64,000 nt of DNA from Bacteroidota bacterium (GTDB lineage: Bacteria > Bacteroidota > Bacteroidia > Sphingobacteriales > Sphingobacteriaceae), in the NCBI GenBank assembly GCA_013286325.1, contig JABDFZ010000001.1, forward strand, positions 37,429-101,428, given 5' to 3'. This document shows, in pieces, positions 26,716-35,188 of this stretch (positions are counted from its first letter, which is position 1; each line of letters begins with the position of its first letter). The notes under the pieces are model-generated. The model saw only the letters and a list, made by a program, of their open reading frames with translations. It was not told the origin of the DNA and made no database searches. Both the position numbers and the translations under genes were made by a program.

Positions 26716-27619
26716 GAACTCAAAAAGCATTCTTCTCACCGGCGGTACGGGCCTTATTGGTAAAAACCTTACCAAACAATTGCTTGCGAAAGGTTACCGT
26801 GTAAGTCATTTAAGCAGGGAGCCAGGGAAAGATCCGCATGTAAAAACTTTTTTGTGGGACATTCACAAAGGCGAAATAGATGCGGATTGCATTGATGGAG
26901 TAGATATAGTTATCCATTTAGCAGGCGCAGGGATAGCAGACAAACGCTGGACAGAAGAAAGAAAAAAAGAACTTATTGATAGCCGTACAAAATCAATAGG
27001 TTTAATTTACCATCTGCTGCGTACTAAAAAACACCAGGTTCATTCCATTATATCGGCCTCTGCAATTGGCTATTATAGTGACCGGGGCGATGAATTGATG
27101 ACTGAAACAAGCCCACCATCAAACGATTTTATGGCTAAATGCTGCATCGAATGGGAAGCTGCTGTTGATGAAGGTAAACAACTGAACCTACGGATAGTGA
27201 AATTCCGCACTGGCGTTGTGCTTGATAATGGCGGAGCGCTTGCAAAACTGGCAATGCCCATAAAGCTGTATGTTGGTTCGCCATTAGGCTCTGGCAAGCA
27301 GTGGATCCCGTGGATCCACTGGCTCGATGTAGTAGACATGTATATGTATGCCATAGAAAATGAAACTTTTACAGGCACCTATAACATGGCGGCTCCAAAC
27401 CCTGTGACCAACAAACAGCTTACCCGGGCCGTTGCAAAACAGTTGCACAAACCACTGTGGGCGCCAAAAATCCCTGCATTTTTGTTAAAGCTTTTGATGG
27501 GTGAAATGAGCACGATAGTATTAGGGAGCACCAAAGTATCGGCACGGAAAATAGAAGATGCAGGTTTCAAATTCAAATATCCTGAAATTACATTGGCGTT
27601 AAAAGAAATTTATGGGTAA
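26714..27619 (+). CDS. TIGR01777 family SDR oxidoreductase (YfcH-like)
   Basis: The 301-residue protein has an N-terminal Rossmann nucleotide motif (ILLTGGTGLIGKNL), HLAGAGIADKRWTEERKKEL, SASAIGYYSDRGDE and GSGKQWIPWIHWLDVVDMYM. These define the atypical short-chain dehydrogenases of TIGR01777. Relatives include E. coli YfcH and plant Giant Chloroplast 1/SulA-like proteins. The substrate is unknown. The photolyase gene overlaps its 3' end by 8 nt, so the two are cotranscribed. TIGR01777 genes often sit with photolyases, consistent with a light-inducible operon. Confidence 0.92.
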   Translation: MNSKSILLTGGTGLIGKNLTKQLLAKGYRVSHLSREPGKDPHVKTFLWDIHKGEIDADCIDGVDIVIHLAGAGIADKRWTEERKKELIDSRTKSIGLIYHLLRTKKHQVHSIISASAIGYYSDRGDELMTETSPPSNDFMAKCCIEWEAAVDEGKQLNLRIVKFRTGVVLDNGGALAKLAMPIKLYVGSPLGSGKQWIPWIHWLDVVDMYMYAIENETFTGTYNMAAPNPVTNKQLTRAVAKQLHKPLWAPKIPAFLLKLLMGEMSTIVLGSTKVSARKIEDAGFKFKYPEITLALKEIYG

Positions 27620-28925
27620 AGGACCTGCAATCTCGGTATTTTGGTTCAGGCGCGATCTCAGGCTGAACGATAACGCCGGCCTGTATCATGCACTAAAAAG
27701 TGGAAACCCGGTATTGCCTGTCTTTATTTTTGATAAACAGATATTGGACCAACTAGAAGATAAGGACGACGCCAGGGTCACATTTATTTATCAAACTATT
27801 GAGGAACTTGATAAGGAATTGCAAAAATATGGCAGCAGTTTACTGGTTATTTATGACAAACCTGAACGTGCATGGAATACACTTTTGAAAGATTATGATA
27901 TAGCTGCAGTTTATACTAATCATGATTATGAGCCTTATGCAAGAGTTCGTGATGTAGAAATAAGCAGGTTATTAAAGGATCATGACATACCTTTTAATAC
28001 CTATAAGGACCAGGTAATTTTTGAAAAAGATGAAGTAATTAAGGATGATGGCAAACCCTACACGGTTTATACACCATACATGCGCAGGTGGTATCAAAAA
28101 CTCACCCCTTTCTATCTAAAGGCATATCCCAATAAGAAGTATTTTAAGAATTTCTTAGAGACACCTCCATTCGAGTTGCCAATCTTAAAGCAAATTGGCT
28201 TTGAAAAAAGCAACAAAGATTTCCCGCCAATTCATTATGAAGAACTGATTGCCGATTATGCCGAAAAAAGAAATTTTCCGGCGATCAGGGGCACTACCCA
28301 TATTGGCCTGCATTTGCGGTTTGGCACAGTAAGTATACGCGAGCTTGCACGCATTGCCAACACATTTCAAGAGAAAACATGGCTTAACGAGTTGATTTGG
28401 CGCGAGTTTTATATGATGATACTTTATCATTTTCCCAAAACGGCAGATCATGCCTTCAGGCCGGAGTATGACCGGATTAAATGGGTAAATAACGAGGAGC
28501 ATTTTACGGCCTGGTGCAACGGGCAAACAGGTTACCCACTGGTTGATGCAGGGATGAGGGAGTTAAACGAAACAGGTTATATGCACAACCGTGTACGGAT
28601 GGTTATTGCAAGCTTTTTAAGTAAAGATCTGTTAATTGACTGGCGCTGGGGCGAGCGTTATTTTGCCCGCAAACTGCTCGACTATGAAATGGCCAGTAAT
28701 GTCGGCGGCTGGCAATGGTCTGCGGGTTCGGGTACAGACGCAGCACCCTATTTTAGAATTTTCAATCCCGATTCGCAGCTTAAAAAGTTTGATCCGGAAT
28801 TAAAATATATAAAAAAATGGGTTCCGGAATATGCTGATTTCAGCAAGTATCCAAAACCCATTATTGACCATGCCTTTGCCCGCGAACGTTGTTTAAAAGC
28901 TTTTAAGGAAGCGCTGGCTAAATAA
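27612..28925 (+). CDS. phrB: Deoxyribodipyrimidine (CPD) photolyase, class I type
   Basis: The 437-residue flavoprotein begins ISVFWFRRDLRLNDNAGLYH (photolyase alpha/beta domain) and has the FAD-binding helical domain: ELIWREFYMMILYHFP, HNRVRMVIASFLSKDL, RYFARKLLDYEMASNVGGWQ and DAAPYFRIFNP. These match class I CPD photolyases, which use light to split cyclobutane pyrimidine dimers. It overlaps the TIGR01777 gene by 8 nt. The last ~110 bp recur, diverged and broken, at 30034-30146. The antenna cofactor cannot be read from sequence. Confidence 0.94.
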   Translation: MGKGPAISVFWFRRDLRLNDNAGLYHALKSGNPVLPVFIFDKQILDQLEDKDDARVTFIYQTIEELDKELQKYGSSLLVIYDKPERAWNTLLKDYDIAAVYTNHDYEPYARVRDVEISRLLKDHDIPFNTYKDQVIFEKDEVIKDDGKPYTVYTPYMRRWYQKLTPFYLKAYPNKKYFKNFLETPPFELPILKQIGFEKSNKDFPPIHYEELIADYAEKRNFPAIRGTTHIGLHLRFGTVSIRELARIANTFQEKTWLNELIWREFYMMILYHFPKTADHAFRPEYDRIKWVNNEEHFTAWCNGQTGYPLVDAGMRELNETGYMHNRVRMVIASFLSKDLLIDWRWGERYFARKLLDYEMASNVGGWQWSAGSGTDAAPYFRIFNPDSQLKKFDPELKYIKKWVPEYADFSKYPKPIIDHAFARERCLKAFKEALAK

Positions 28926-28965
28926 TTAATATTGCGTTTATATAAACACTACGGAGTGTCTCCAA

Positions 28966-29916
28966 TTATTTCATCCTCATTTTCAGGCTCCTAAAAATAC
29001 TGGACATAACTTTTATACCATTACTAAGCAGGTAGATTCTTTTACCTGTAGGAATTCTTGTAAGCTTCTTTCCGTTATAGGATTGTTCAACTTTTTCTCC
29101 CGTCTTTATATTCTTCAGGCTATTGCGCAGGTATAGCTCTTTGGTAACCATGTTTGATAGCATGGGTGTATAGTAATAACAATCTTTAAAAAAATAATGT
29201 GTTACCTGCGACCATCTTGTTGACCCTGCTTTAGTAACGGGAGAGCCGCCATGAATGATATTAGATGACCAAATAAGTGCGTCGCCTTTTTTAGCAACAA
29301 ATTTACGTTTAGTAAATTGCTTAACCTCAACTATTTTCTCAATAAAGTCTTCATAATCCTTATATACTTCATACGACCCGGTTTCGCTGGTATCTTTAAT
29401 TAAGGAAAAATCATATTCAGGCAACTGATGCGATCCGGGATAATAAAATACCGGGCCGTTTTCTTCAGTTATATTTTCTAAAGCAACCCAGGCGCCGCAC
29501 ATAAACTTTGCCGGTAATGAACTAAAATGTATCGTGTCTGAATGCGCCCTTTGCTGTGTGCCTACCCGAAAATTTAGTGTTTGGAACGGTATAGGCTCCC
29601 GCTCATACAATAATTCTAAAATCTCAAGTATTTGGGGATAAGCAGCCAATTCTTTTGCTGCATCGGATGCCTGCCAAAAATCCTGAACACGAACATCGTC
29701 ACGTTGGGTGTTTAGGGGAAAGTCTGGGTTAAACGCTTTTTTTTCTGCATCATCCCTTACTCTGTCTATTAAAGATTGCGGAATTAAGCCTGGCAATACA
29801 ACAAATCCATTTTCGTGATATTCCTTTACAAGTTTTAGCTGATCATCTGATAAACTTTTTGACTTCAACTGTTCATCAAAAAAAGGCGATTCAACCCAGG
29901 GCAGGTTAGCGTTCAT
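28966..29916 (-). CDS. Phytanoyl-CoA dioxygenase (PhyH) family Fe(II)/2OG oxygenase
   Basis: The 316-residue protein carries the PhyH iron site: H-x-D in QRAHSDTIHFSS, the distal His in SNIIHGGSPVTKAGSTRWSQ and the 2-oxoglutarate-binding Arg in the same segment. NGFVVLPGLIPQSLIDR at the N-terminus is typical. Family enzymes hydroxylate lipids, peptides or small molecules; the substrate is unknown. It lies inverted between the photolyase and a decayed copy of the photolyase tail, which suggests it came with a rearrangement. No promoter was identified. Confidence 0.87.
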   Translation of the reverse strand: MNANLPWVESPFFDEQLKSKSLSDDQLKLVKEYHENGFVVLPGLIPQSLIDRVRDDAEKKAFNPDFPLNTQRDDVRVQDFWQASDAAKELAAYPQILEILELLYEREPIPFQTLNFRVGTQQRAHSDTIHFSSLPAKFMCGAWVALENITEENGPVFYYPGSHQLPEYDFSLIKDTSETGSYEVYKDYEDFIEKIVEVKQFTKRKFVAKKGDALIWSSNIIHGGSPVTKAGSTRWSQVTHYFFKDCYYYTPMLSNMVTKELYLRNSLKNIKTGEKVEQSYNGKKLTRIPTGKRIYLLSNGIKVMSSIFRSLKMRMK

Positions 29917-30033
29917 GTTTAAAATTATTTTTATTAATAACCATTAACTAAGAAACTTACATAGCCTGTGGCTATTATAAGCAGTTATATAACGTCCGTC
30001 TTCACAACTCCAACAGGTAATTTACTTAGTATT

Positions 30034-30146
30034 AAAAATGGGTTCCGGAATATACGCATTTCAGCAAATTTCCAAAACCCATTATTGATCATGTGTTTAT
30101 TCGTGAATGTTGTTTAAAAGCTTTTTAAAAGGCGCTGGCAGAGTAA
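30034..30146 (+). pseudogene. Decayed duplicate of the photolyase C-terminal end
   Basis: Bases 30034-30146 align with about 28813-28927, the photolyase 3' end: AAATGGGTTCCGGAATAT..., ATTTCAGCAA, CCAAAACCCATTATTGA and TGTTTAAAAGCTTTT recur. Translated in the parental frame it gives KWVPEYTHFSKFPKPIIDH then ...CCLKAF-stop, against KWVPEYADFSKYPKPIIDH in phrB. The frame is broken by a stop where phrB reads FKEALAK. It ends exactly at the stop codon of the convergent FKBP gene. Confidence 0.9.
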
Positions 30147-31112
30147 TTACTGTACGTCTACAATTTGAAAAGTAAATCTTAAACAACTATTAATCGGTAT
30201 TGAACCCGAGGTAGTACTACCATACGCCAACGCAGATGGAACTATAATGGAGATCTTAGTCCCGGTTACAGCCGCTTTTTCTAAGGCTTCCTTCACACCT
30301 GACGTTAAGTCGGCTATTGTTAGTTCAGTGGTGTTGCTACCGTTATAAGCTCCGTCAAAAACAGTTCCGTTTAATAATGAACCAGTATAAGTTACAGTAA
30401 CAGTGCTATTATCGGTAATTGGCGTTACTCCGGTGCCTTTTGTCAGTACTTTATAATAATAAAAATTACCAGGGTAGGCTATACTTTCAGTTTTTGTGTA
30501 GTCGCTTATATTTATATTATTATTCTTAAAATAGTTGCTAATTACCTGAGTATCGTACACCTGATAACCTGCAGGAGTAGTAATGTCAATAGTATGCACA
30601 TAATAATCAAGGCTTTGGTTACCTGCTATTTTTGAATTCGCAATGGTCGAGCTGCCCGATCCATAACCGTTTACCCCATAAGCAAGGTGCGATGGTATAA
30701 GCAAGCGCATACTCGCACCCGGATATTTCAATAAATTTTTAATCGCCAGTTGCAAACCTGCAGGCAAGCCATCATTTACCAAATGTCCGAGATAATCTTC
30801 TTCATGGTTTTGAATGGTGTCTGCTGATATATATTTACCATCTAACGAGCTCAATGTAAATACATACGATACTTTATCAGGATAATCTAACGGTGTCAAA
30901 GTAGTATTTCCGGGAAGGATTAGCTTATAATACATACCTGTGGTGTCTCCTCCTGTAGGATCTTTTAACATACCGGTTATCCCATGAACGCTGATATAGT
31001 TTTGGATCTGGCTGTCGTCATATTGCTTAATATTCTGTTCGACCTTATCTTTCCGGCACGATACTAAACCTATAGCAGAAATTAACAGAAGGGTAAAAAT
31101 TTTTTGTTTCAT
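30147..31112 (-). CDS. Lipoprotein with two FKBP-type peptidyl-prolyl isomerase domains
   Basis: The 321-residue protein has a lipoprotein signal (MKQKIFTLLLISAIGLVSC), then two FKBP-like units. Unit 1 (about 30-175) has GLQLAIKNLLKYPGASMRLL and IPSHLAYGVNG. Unit 2 (about 185-321) has YYYKVLTKGTGVTPITDNST, VTVTYTGSLLNGTVFDGAY, VKEALEKAAVTGTKISIIVP and SALAYGS. Each is preceded by a short I-x-x-Y motif (IQNYISVHGI; ISNYFKNNNI). These assist folding of exported proteins. The paralog at 31203-31703 follows the same plan with one unit. The stop codon abuts the photolyase-tail remnant. Confidence 0.88.
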   Translation of the reverse strand: MKQKIFTLLLISAIGLVSCRKDKVEQNIKQYDDSQIQNYISVHGITGMLKDPTGGDTTGMYYKLILPGNTTLTPLDYPDKVSYVFTLSSLDGKYISADTIQNHEEDYLGHLVNDGLPAGLQLAIKNLLKYPGASMRLLIPSHLAYGVNGYGSGSSTIANSKIAGNQSLDYYVHTIDITTPAGYQVYDTQVISNYFKNNNINISDYTKTESIAYPGNFYYYKVLTKGTGVTPITDNSTVTVTYTGSLLNGTVFDGAYNGSNTTELTIADLTSGVKEALEKAAVTGTKISIIVPSALAYGSTTSGSIPINSCLRFTFQIVDVQ

Positions 31113-31202
31113 TTGTTATCTTTTGTTTTAGCGGCTAAATGCAGCCCTCATCACATATTATGCTTTGCGCATGTGTTTAATATGCTGATCTCTTTTTTTG
31201 CG

Positions 31203-31703
31203 TTAGTTGGTTATGTTATAAACTGTTATTTTAAAAATAAGTATTGCATTTGCCGGCAAACCCAGCGTTGGCTGTGGATAAGGCCCATAAGCATAATGCG
31301 ATGGCACATACAATGTTATAGTCCCACCCTTTTTCACATTAGGAATCCCAAACTGCCAACCTCTCAAAGTGCCCCCTAACGCGTACGACGGATGAAAGGT
31401 ATCGGTAGAGACAACTTGCTTGCCTGTTGTTAATAATGTAGCTGTATAACCCACTGTTACCTGTGTTGCGGCTGTATACAGATCGTCACCAGTGCCCTGT
31501 TCATTTATTATATAATAAATACCTGTTGAAACACCTGCAGAATCCACCACTTTTGCAGTAAGGCTATGGGCGCTTAAATAGTTGGTTATTATATTGTTGT
31601 CAATAGCCAATTGTGCCCTTATCTTCTCTTCAGCAGTAGTTGATTTTTTACAAGCTGTTAAACAAGCAGAAAAAAGCAATAAAAATAACAGTATCCTGTT
31701 CAT
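31203..31703 (-). CDS. Lipoprotein with one FKBP-type peptidyl-prolyl isomerase domain
   Basis: I start at MNRILLFLLLFSACLTACKK (ATG 31703), giving a lipobox LTAC and 166 residues. The mature part has YYIINEQGTGDDLYTAATQV, VTVGYTATLLTTGKQVVSTD, GWQFGIPNVKKGGTITLYVP and SHYAYGP, a full FKBP domain, preceded by IITNYLSAHSL. It is upstream of and on the same strand as the two-domain paralog, 90 nt apart, so they may be cotranscribed and share periplasmic chaperone work. No T9SS or TonB context is evident. Confidence 0.88.
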   Translation of the reverse strand: MNRILLFLLLFSACLTACKKSTTAEEKIRAQLAIDNNIITNYLSAHSLTAKVVDSAGVSTGIYYIINEQGTGDDLYTAATQVTVGYTATLLTTGKQVVSTDTFHPSYALGGTLRGWQFGIPNVKKGGTITLYVPSHYAYGPYPQPTLGLPANAILIFKITVYNITN

Positions 31704-31956
31704 CTGATCAATCATTCAGTTTATTTGCCTTTAACCTAAATCAACCGGTTTTTGCATATTACCAGCATCCTCATTTCAATCGGCAAATTTATTCTTTTAT
31801 AATTCAAAAACAGCAGCTTAACAATTTTTAACATTTAATGCGATGTAAACCTGCTTTTTATTGTAGTAGAGCATCATTTTTATGATGAAATAACGTGGAT
31901 TTTATAAAAAACGTGTGGTGTTTGAATTGAATATATATTTGCCCTGGGTTACCATC

Positions 31957-31989
31957 AGACTTACGGAGTTTTGAAGACTTCGTAAGTCT
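31957..31989. terminator. Hairpin near the MarR gene 3' end
   Basis: AGACTTACG-G-AGT pairs with ACT-T-CGTAAGTCT around a short loop. It lies 15 nt beyond the marR-family stop (minus strand), but T-rich sequence follows only on the plus strand. The stem design (ACTTACGnAGT...ACTnCGTAAGT) resembles 8353-8381, so it may be a repeated hairpin. Confidence 0.45.
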
Positions 31990-32004
31990 TTTAGTCTTTT
32001 ATAA

Positions 32005-32457
32005 TCAATTATCCTCAGGTTTATAATTAAGCGTTAGCTGATTAATTTTTTTAAGGGTTTTTATTAAGTATTCTTTATCGTTTTCGCTGATATGCGCATT
32101 GAGGTAATTATTGAACTGTTTTACTATGGCCCGTGCCTGGTGGCGTTTTTCTTTACCAAGATCTGTCAAGTATATTTTAACCGAGCGTTTGTCACCTTCG
32201 TTCGATTCGCGGTAAATCAATCCCGATTTTTCTATTTGCCTGAGCATCCGCGAAAGACTGGTTGATTTTAACCCAAGCAAAGCAGCAGCCTGCGAAACAG
32301 TGGTACCTTCCTTTTCATCAATATTAATCAGTAAATAACCTATCGACTGTGTTATACCAAACTCAGTAACCAATTGGTTATACCGGTTGGCTACAGTTTG
32401 CCAAACTACCTTTAAAAAGTAATCAATGGTTTCCTGGTGTCTTATTTGGTTGTTCAT
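32005..32457 (-). CDS. MarR family transcriptional regulator
   Basis: I start at the ATG 32457 (MNNQIRHQETIDYFLKVVWQ). The ORF-track start is upstream in repeat-bearing sequence. The 150-residue protein has the winged HTH: GTTVSQAAALLGLKSTSLSRM then LRQIEKSGLIYRESNEGDKRSVKIYLTDLG, with the wing DKRS and the C-terminal dimer helices. MarR proteins sense aromatic or oxidant ligands; none is indicated here. It lies 98 nt downstream of ggt on the same strand. Confidence 0.9.
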   Translation of the reverse strand: MNNQIRHQETIDYFLKVVWQTVANRYNQLVTEFGITQSIGYLLINIDEKEGTTVSQAAALLGLKSTSLSRMLRQIEKSGLIYRESNEGDKRSVKIYLTDLGKEKRHQARAIVKQFNNYLNAHISENDKEYLIKTLKKINQLTLNYKPEDN

Positions 32458-32517
32458 AGTTCTGGTTGATAATTCATGGAAAAAATTGCGATTGGCTGAT
32501 TGGTTGTAAAGTGCAGC

Positions 32518-32546
32518 TGCCATGAACCATTAACTATGATCCATGA
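32518..32546. repeat. Short-word repeat (CATGAACCATTAACTATGATC)
   Basis: GCCATGAACCATTAACTATG and ATCCATGAGCTG repeat the word family seen at 7661-7765. It lies about 10 nt after the ggt stop codon. Confidence 0.55.
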
Positions 32547-32555
32547 GCTGTTCTC

Positions 32556-34250
32556 CTAATACCCTAATTTCGTATCATCCCCTCTCGGATCAGCGCCGCC
32601 CTGATAATATCCATCCTTTGTTATTAAAATAGCATCAACCCTGCCGCTTGGTCCGCCTATAATTATCTTATATCCTTTTTGCTTTAATTTATCAATAACT
32701 GTTTCAATAAGTGCACCTCTTTCTACATTAACATTATCGGGCAGCCACTGGTGGTGAAACCGTTTGGAATCAACTGCCTGCTGCATATCCTGGTTAAACT
32801 CAATTACATTTAAAATGGTTTGAAATACCGATGTAATAATTGTCGATCCTCCGGGCGTGCCTACAACCATAAATAATTTACCGTCCTTTTCAATAATGGT
32901 TGGTGTCATTGATGAAAGCATGCGTTTGCCGGGCTGTATACTGTTTGCTTTACCGCCGATAAGCCCGAACATATTTGGTACACCCGGCTTGGCGCTAAAA
33001 TCGTCCATTTCGTTATTCAGTAAAAAACCTGCGCCTTTAACAACTATTTTTGAACCAAATGAACCATTTAAGGTAGTAGTAATGGCAACTGAATTTCCAT
33101 CATGGTCGACAATAGAATAATGGGTTGTCTGATCGCTTTCATAACCAACAAACGAGCCTGGCTGTATACTGCTGCTAAGTGTCGCTGCGTTCCAGCTAAA
33201 GCTTTTCATACGGAGATCAATATAAGCAGGATTAAGCAGGCTGTCGACAGGTACTTTGTAAAAATCAGGGTCACCCAAATATTTTGAACGGTCGGCATAT
33301 ACCCTGCGTTCTGCTTCAACAATCAATTGTACGGTTGAATCCTGGTTGTAACCCCAGCGGTGCAAAGGGTAATTTTCAACTGAGTGCAGTAATTGCAGTA
33401 AAGCAATTCCTCCGCTTGATGGCGGCGGCATAGTGATAATTTTATAGCCTTTATATTTTCCAGTAATAGCCTTACGCCAAACCGAATGATAATTTGCAAG
33501 ATCGGTTTTCGAAATGATGCCGTTGCCGTTTTTCATTTCCTCAACCAGTTCATCAGCGATTTTGCCTGTATAAAAACCATCCCTTCCTTTATCGCGGATC
33601 AGTTCGAGTGTTTTTGCAAGGTCTTCCTGTATTAACAGGTCGCCTTCCTTCCATCCTCCAATTTTTAAAAAATAGGTTTTGCCTGGGTTCAATTTTTCAA
33701 ACTGGCTTTGGTGCGAGTTCAATGAACCTGCGAGAAGCCGGGTTATCTTAAATCCATCACGGGCCAAATCAATCGCGGGTTGTACCAGGTCAGCCCATTT
33801 CAACTTTCCATATTTACGATGCGCTTCAACCATGCCGTCTACCGAACCAGGCACGCCCGAAGCCTGATGAGTTAAAATACTCATATCAGGTATAACGTTA
33901 CCGGCGCTGTCAAGGTACATATTTGGACTTGCCGCTGCTGGGGCTTTCTCACGGAAATCGAGCGTATTACTTTCTCCTTTAGCCGAACGGTAAACCATAA
34001 AACCGCCACCACCAATATTTCCTGCTTCGGGATGGGTAACGGCAAGGGCAAACTGTACAGCTACAGCTGCATCAACAGCATTTCCTCCTTTTTTCAGAAT
34101 GTCAAGGCCAACCTTCGCTGCATCCGGAGTAGCACAAACCACCATCCCGTTGCGGTATTTAATTGAGGCATCCTGTGCAGATGCGCCCTGTAAAAATGAA
34201 AATGCTATTAAAAGTAATAAGGTTCTTTTTATGTTGAATTGATATTTCAT
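32556..34250 (-). CDS. ggt: Gamma-glutamyltransferase (gamma-glutamyl transpeptidase)
   Basis: The 564-residue precursor has a signal peptide (LLLLIAFSFLQGASAQ) and the GGT fold: NVVDAAVAVQFALAV-type segment (GGNAVDAAVAVQFALAVTHP), GGGGFMVYR and FREKAPAAA. The autocleavage site is TTHYSIVDHDGNSV, where T375 becomes the new N-terminal nucleophile. LSSMTPTI and GTPGGSTI also fit. It hydrolyses or transfers gamma-glutamyl groups from glutathione in the periplasm. Full family length is present. The marR-family gene follows downstream. Confidence 0.95.
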   Translation of the reverse strand: MKYQFNIKRTLLLLIAFSFLQGASAQDASIKYRNGMVVCATPDAAKVGLDILKKGGNAVDAAVAVQFALAVTHPEAGNIGGGGFMVYRSAKGESNTLDFREKAPAAASPNMYLDSAGNVIPDMSILTHQASGVPGSVDGMVEAHRKYGKLKWADLVQPAIDLARDGFKITRLLAGSLNSHQSQFEKLNPGKTYFLKIGGWKEGDLLIQEDLAKTLELIRDKGRDGFYTGKIADELVEEMKNGNGIISKTDLANYHSVWRKAITGKYKGYKIITMPPPSSGGIALLQLLHSVENYPLHRWGYNQDSTVQLIVEAERRVYADRSKYLGDPDFYKVPVDSLLNPAYIDLRMKSFSWNAATLSSSIQPGSFVGYESDQTTHYSIVDHDGNSVAITTTLNGSFGSKIVVKGAGFLLNNEMDDFSAKPGVPNMFGLIGGKANSIQPGKRMLSSMTPTIIEKDGKLFMVVGTPGGSTIITSVFQTILNVIEFNQDMQQAVDSKRFHHQWLPDNVNVERGALIETVIDKLKQKGYKIIIGGPSGRVDAILITKDGYYQGGADPRGDDTKLGY

Positions 34251-34583
34251 TTAGTTCAAAGGAATTAACCCGGCTAATTTATCATATTTCGATGTAAAAA
34301 ACAGAAACTGGGGCTTATTTAAGATTCATGGACCACACTAGCTATCATTAATGTAATATCCTATTATCTGTCAAAATATATTATTTATACCACATGCCTG
34401 ATAAAAATATCTCAATTATTTATACTTGAAAATCAGCAGGTTGTTAGCTGGCAGCCATCCACTTCACATCCAAACACCAATAAAACACCAATTCTACCGT
34501 TAATTTGCAGTACATATTATGGAAATATTATTCTGATATTAATTTAGAATAGCAGCTTCATTACCTAAAAAACAATTACACTA
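34251..34583. other. Intergenic gap between ggt and the 34584 gene
   Basis: The 333-nt divergent gap is AT-rich and must hold promoters for both genes, but I see no exact TTG-N-TAnnTTTG pair, hairpin, repeat or credible small ORF. Confidence 0.6.
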
Positions 34584-35078
34584 ATGAAAAAATTATTTAT
34601 CTATTCATTCATTTTAGCTTCATTTTTACTTATCGGCAAACGTTCAAACGCACAGGATTATAAAACCGCTGTGGGCTTAAAATTTGGCGGTTATGAAAAC
34701 GGCTTCTCTGCTAAATACTTTACTACTAACGACGTGGCCCTCGAAGGCTTGTTAGGTTTCAGATCGCATGGCGTTGTGATAACCGGCTTATATGAGATCC
34801 ATCAGGAAGCATTTGGAGTAAAAGAGCTGAAATTTTATTATGGAGCCGGCGCGCACATTGGTGCAATAGGCAGCGGCCTTTACCGCAGGTTTAACGGCAG
34901 CGATGAATATTACAACAGCAGCCATATCCTGCTTGGTATAGATGGTGTTTTAGGGTTGGAGTATTTGATACCTAAATCGCCTATTGCAGTTAGTCTTGAT
35001 CTTAATCCGCGTGCAGAGCTGGCAACCGGGCCATTTTTTGATATTGCACCAGGGCTTGGATTGAAATACACTTTTTAG
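34584..35078 (+). CDS. Small outer-membrane beta-barrel-like exported protein
   Basis: The 164-residue protein has a signal peptide (MKKLFIYSFILASFLLIGKR, then SNAQD) and glycine- and aromatic-rich strand pattern (YKTAVGLKFGGYENGFSAKY, LEGLLGFRSHGVVITGLYE, YYGAGAHIGAIGSGLY), ending in an aromatic residue (LKYTF) as many barrel proteins do. It is likely an eight-stranded OmpA/OprF-like porin-fold protein without the OmpA C-domain. The function is unknown. It stands alone, convergent with the S8 protease gene. Confidence 0.75.
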   Translation: MKKLFIYSFILASFLLIGKRSNAQDYKTAVGLKFGGYENGFSAKYFTTNDVALEGLLGFRSHGVVITGLYEIHQEAFGVKELKFYYGAGAHIGAIGSGLYRRFNGSDEYYNSSHILLGIDGVLGLEYLIPKSPIAVSLDLNPRAELATGPFFDIAPGLGLKYTF

Positions 35079-35129
35079 TTGAAAGGTAAAAGCAGAAAGC
35101 TCAAAGCTTAATCAGCTTTTAATCGAATA

Positions 35130-35177
35130 GAAAGGTGACGACCCAGAGTTTTAATGGCTTTAGGTTTTCACCTTTTT
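35130..35177. terminator. Possible bidirectional terminator, convergent genes
   Basis: AAAGGTGA pairs with TCACCTTT across about 29 nt and is followed by TTGCTTTT. It lies between the convergent barrel gene and the S8 protease gene. The long loop lowers confidence. Confidence 0.4.
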
Positions 35178-35188
35178 GCTTTTAGCTC

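Noticed and set aside
27612-28925. (6-4) photolyase or plant-type cryptochrome
   Set aside because: GGWQWSAGSGTDAAPYFRIF and the rest of the FAD domain match class I CPD photolyases best; sequence alone cannot exclude other repair specificity.
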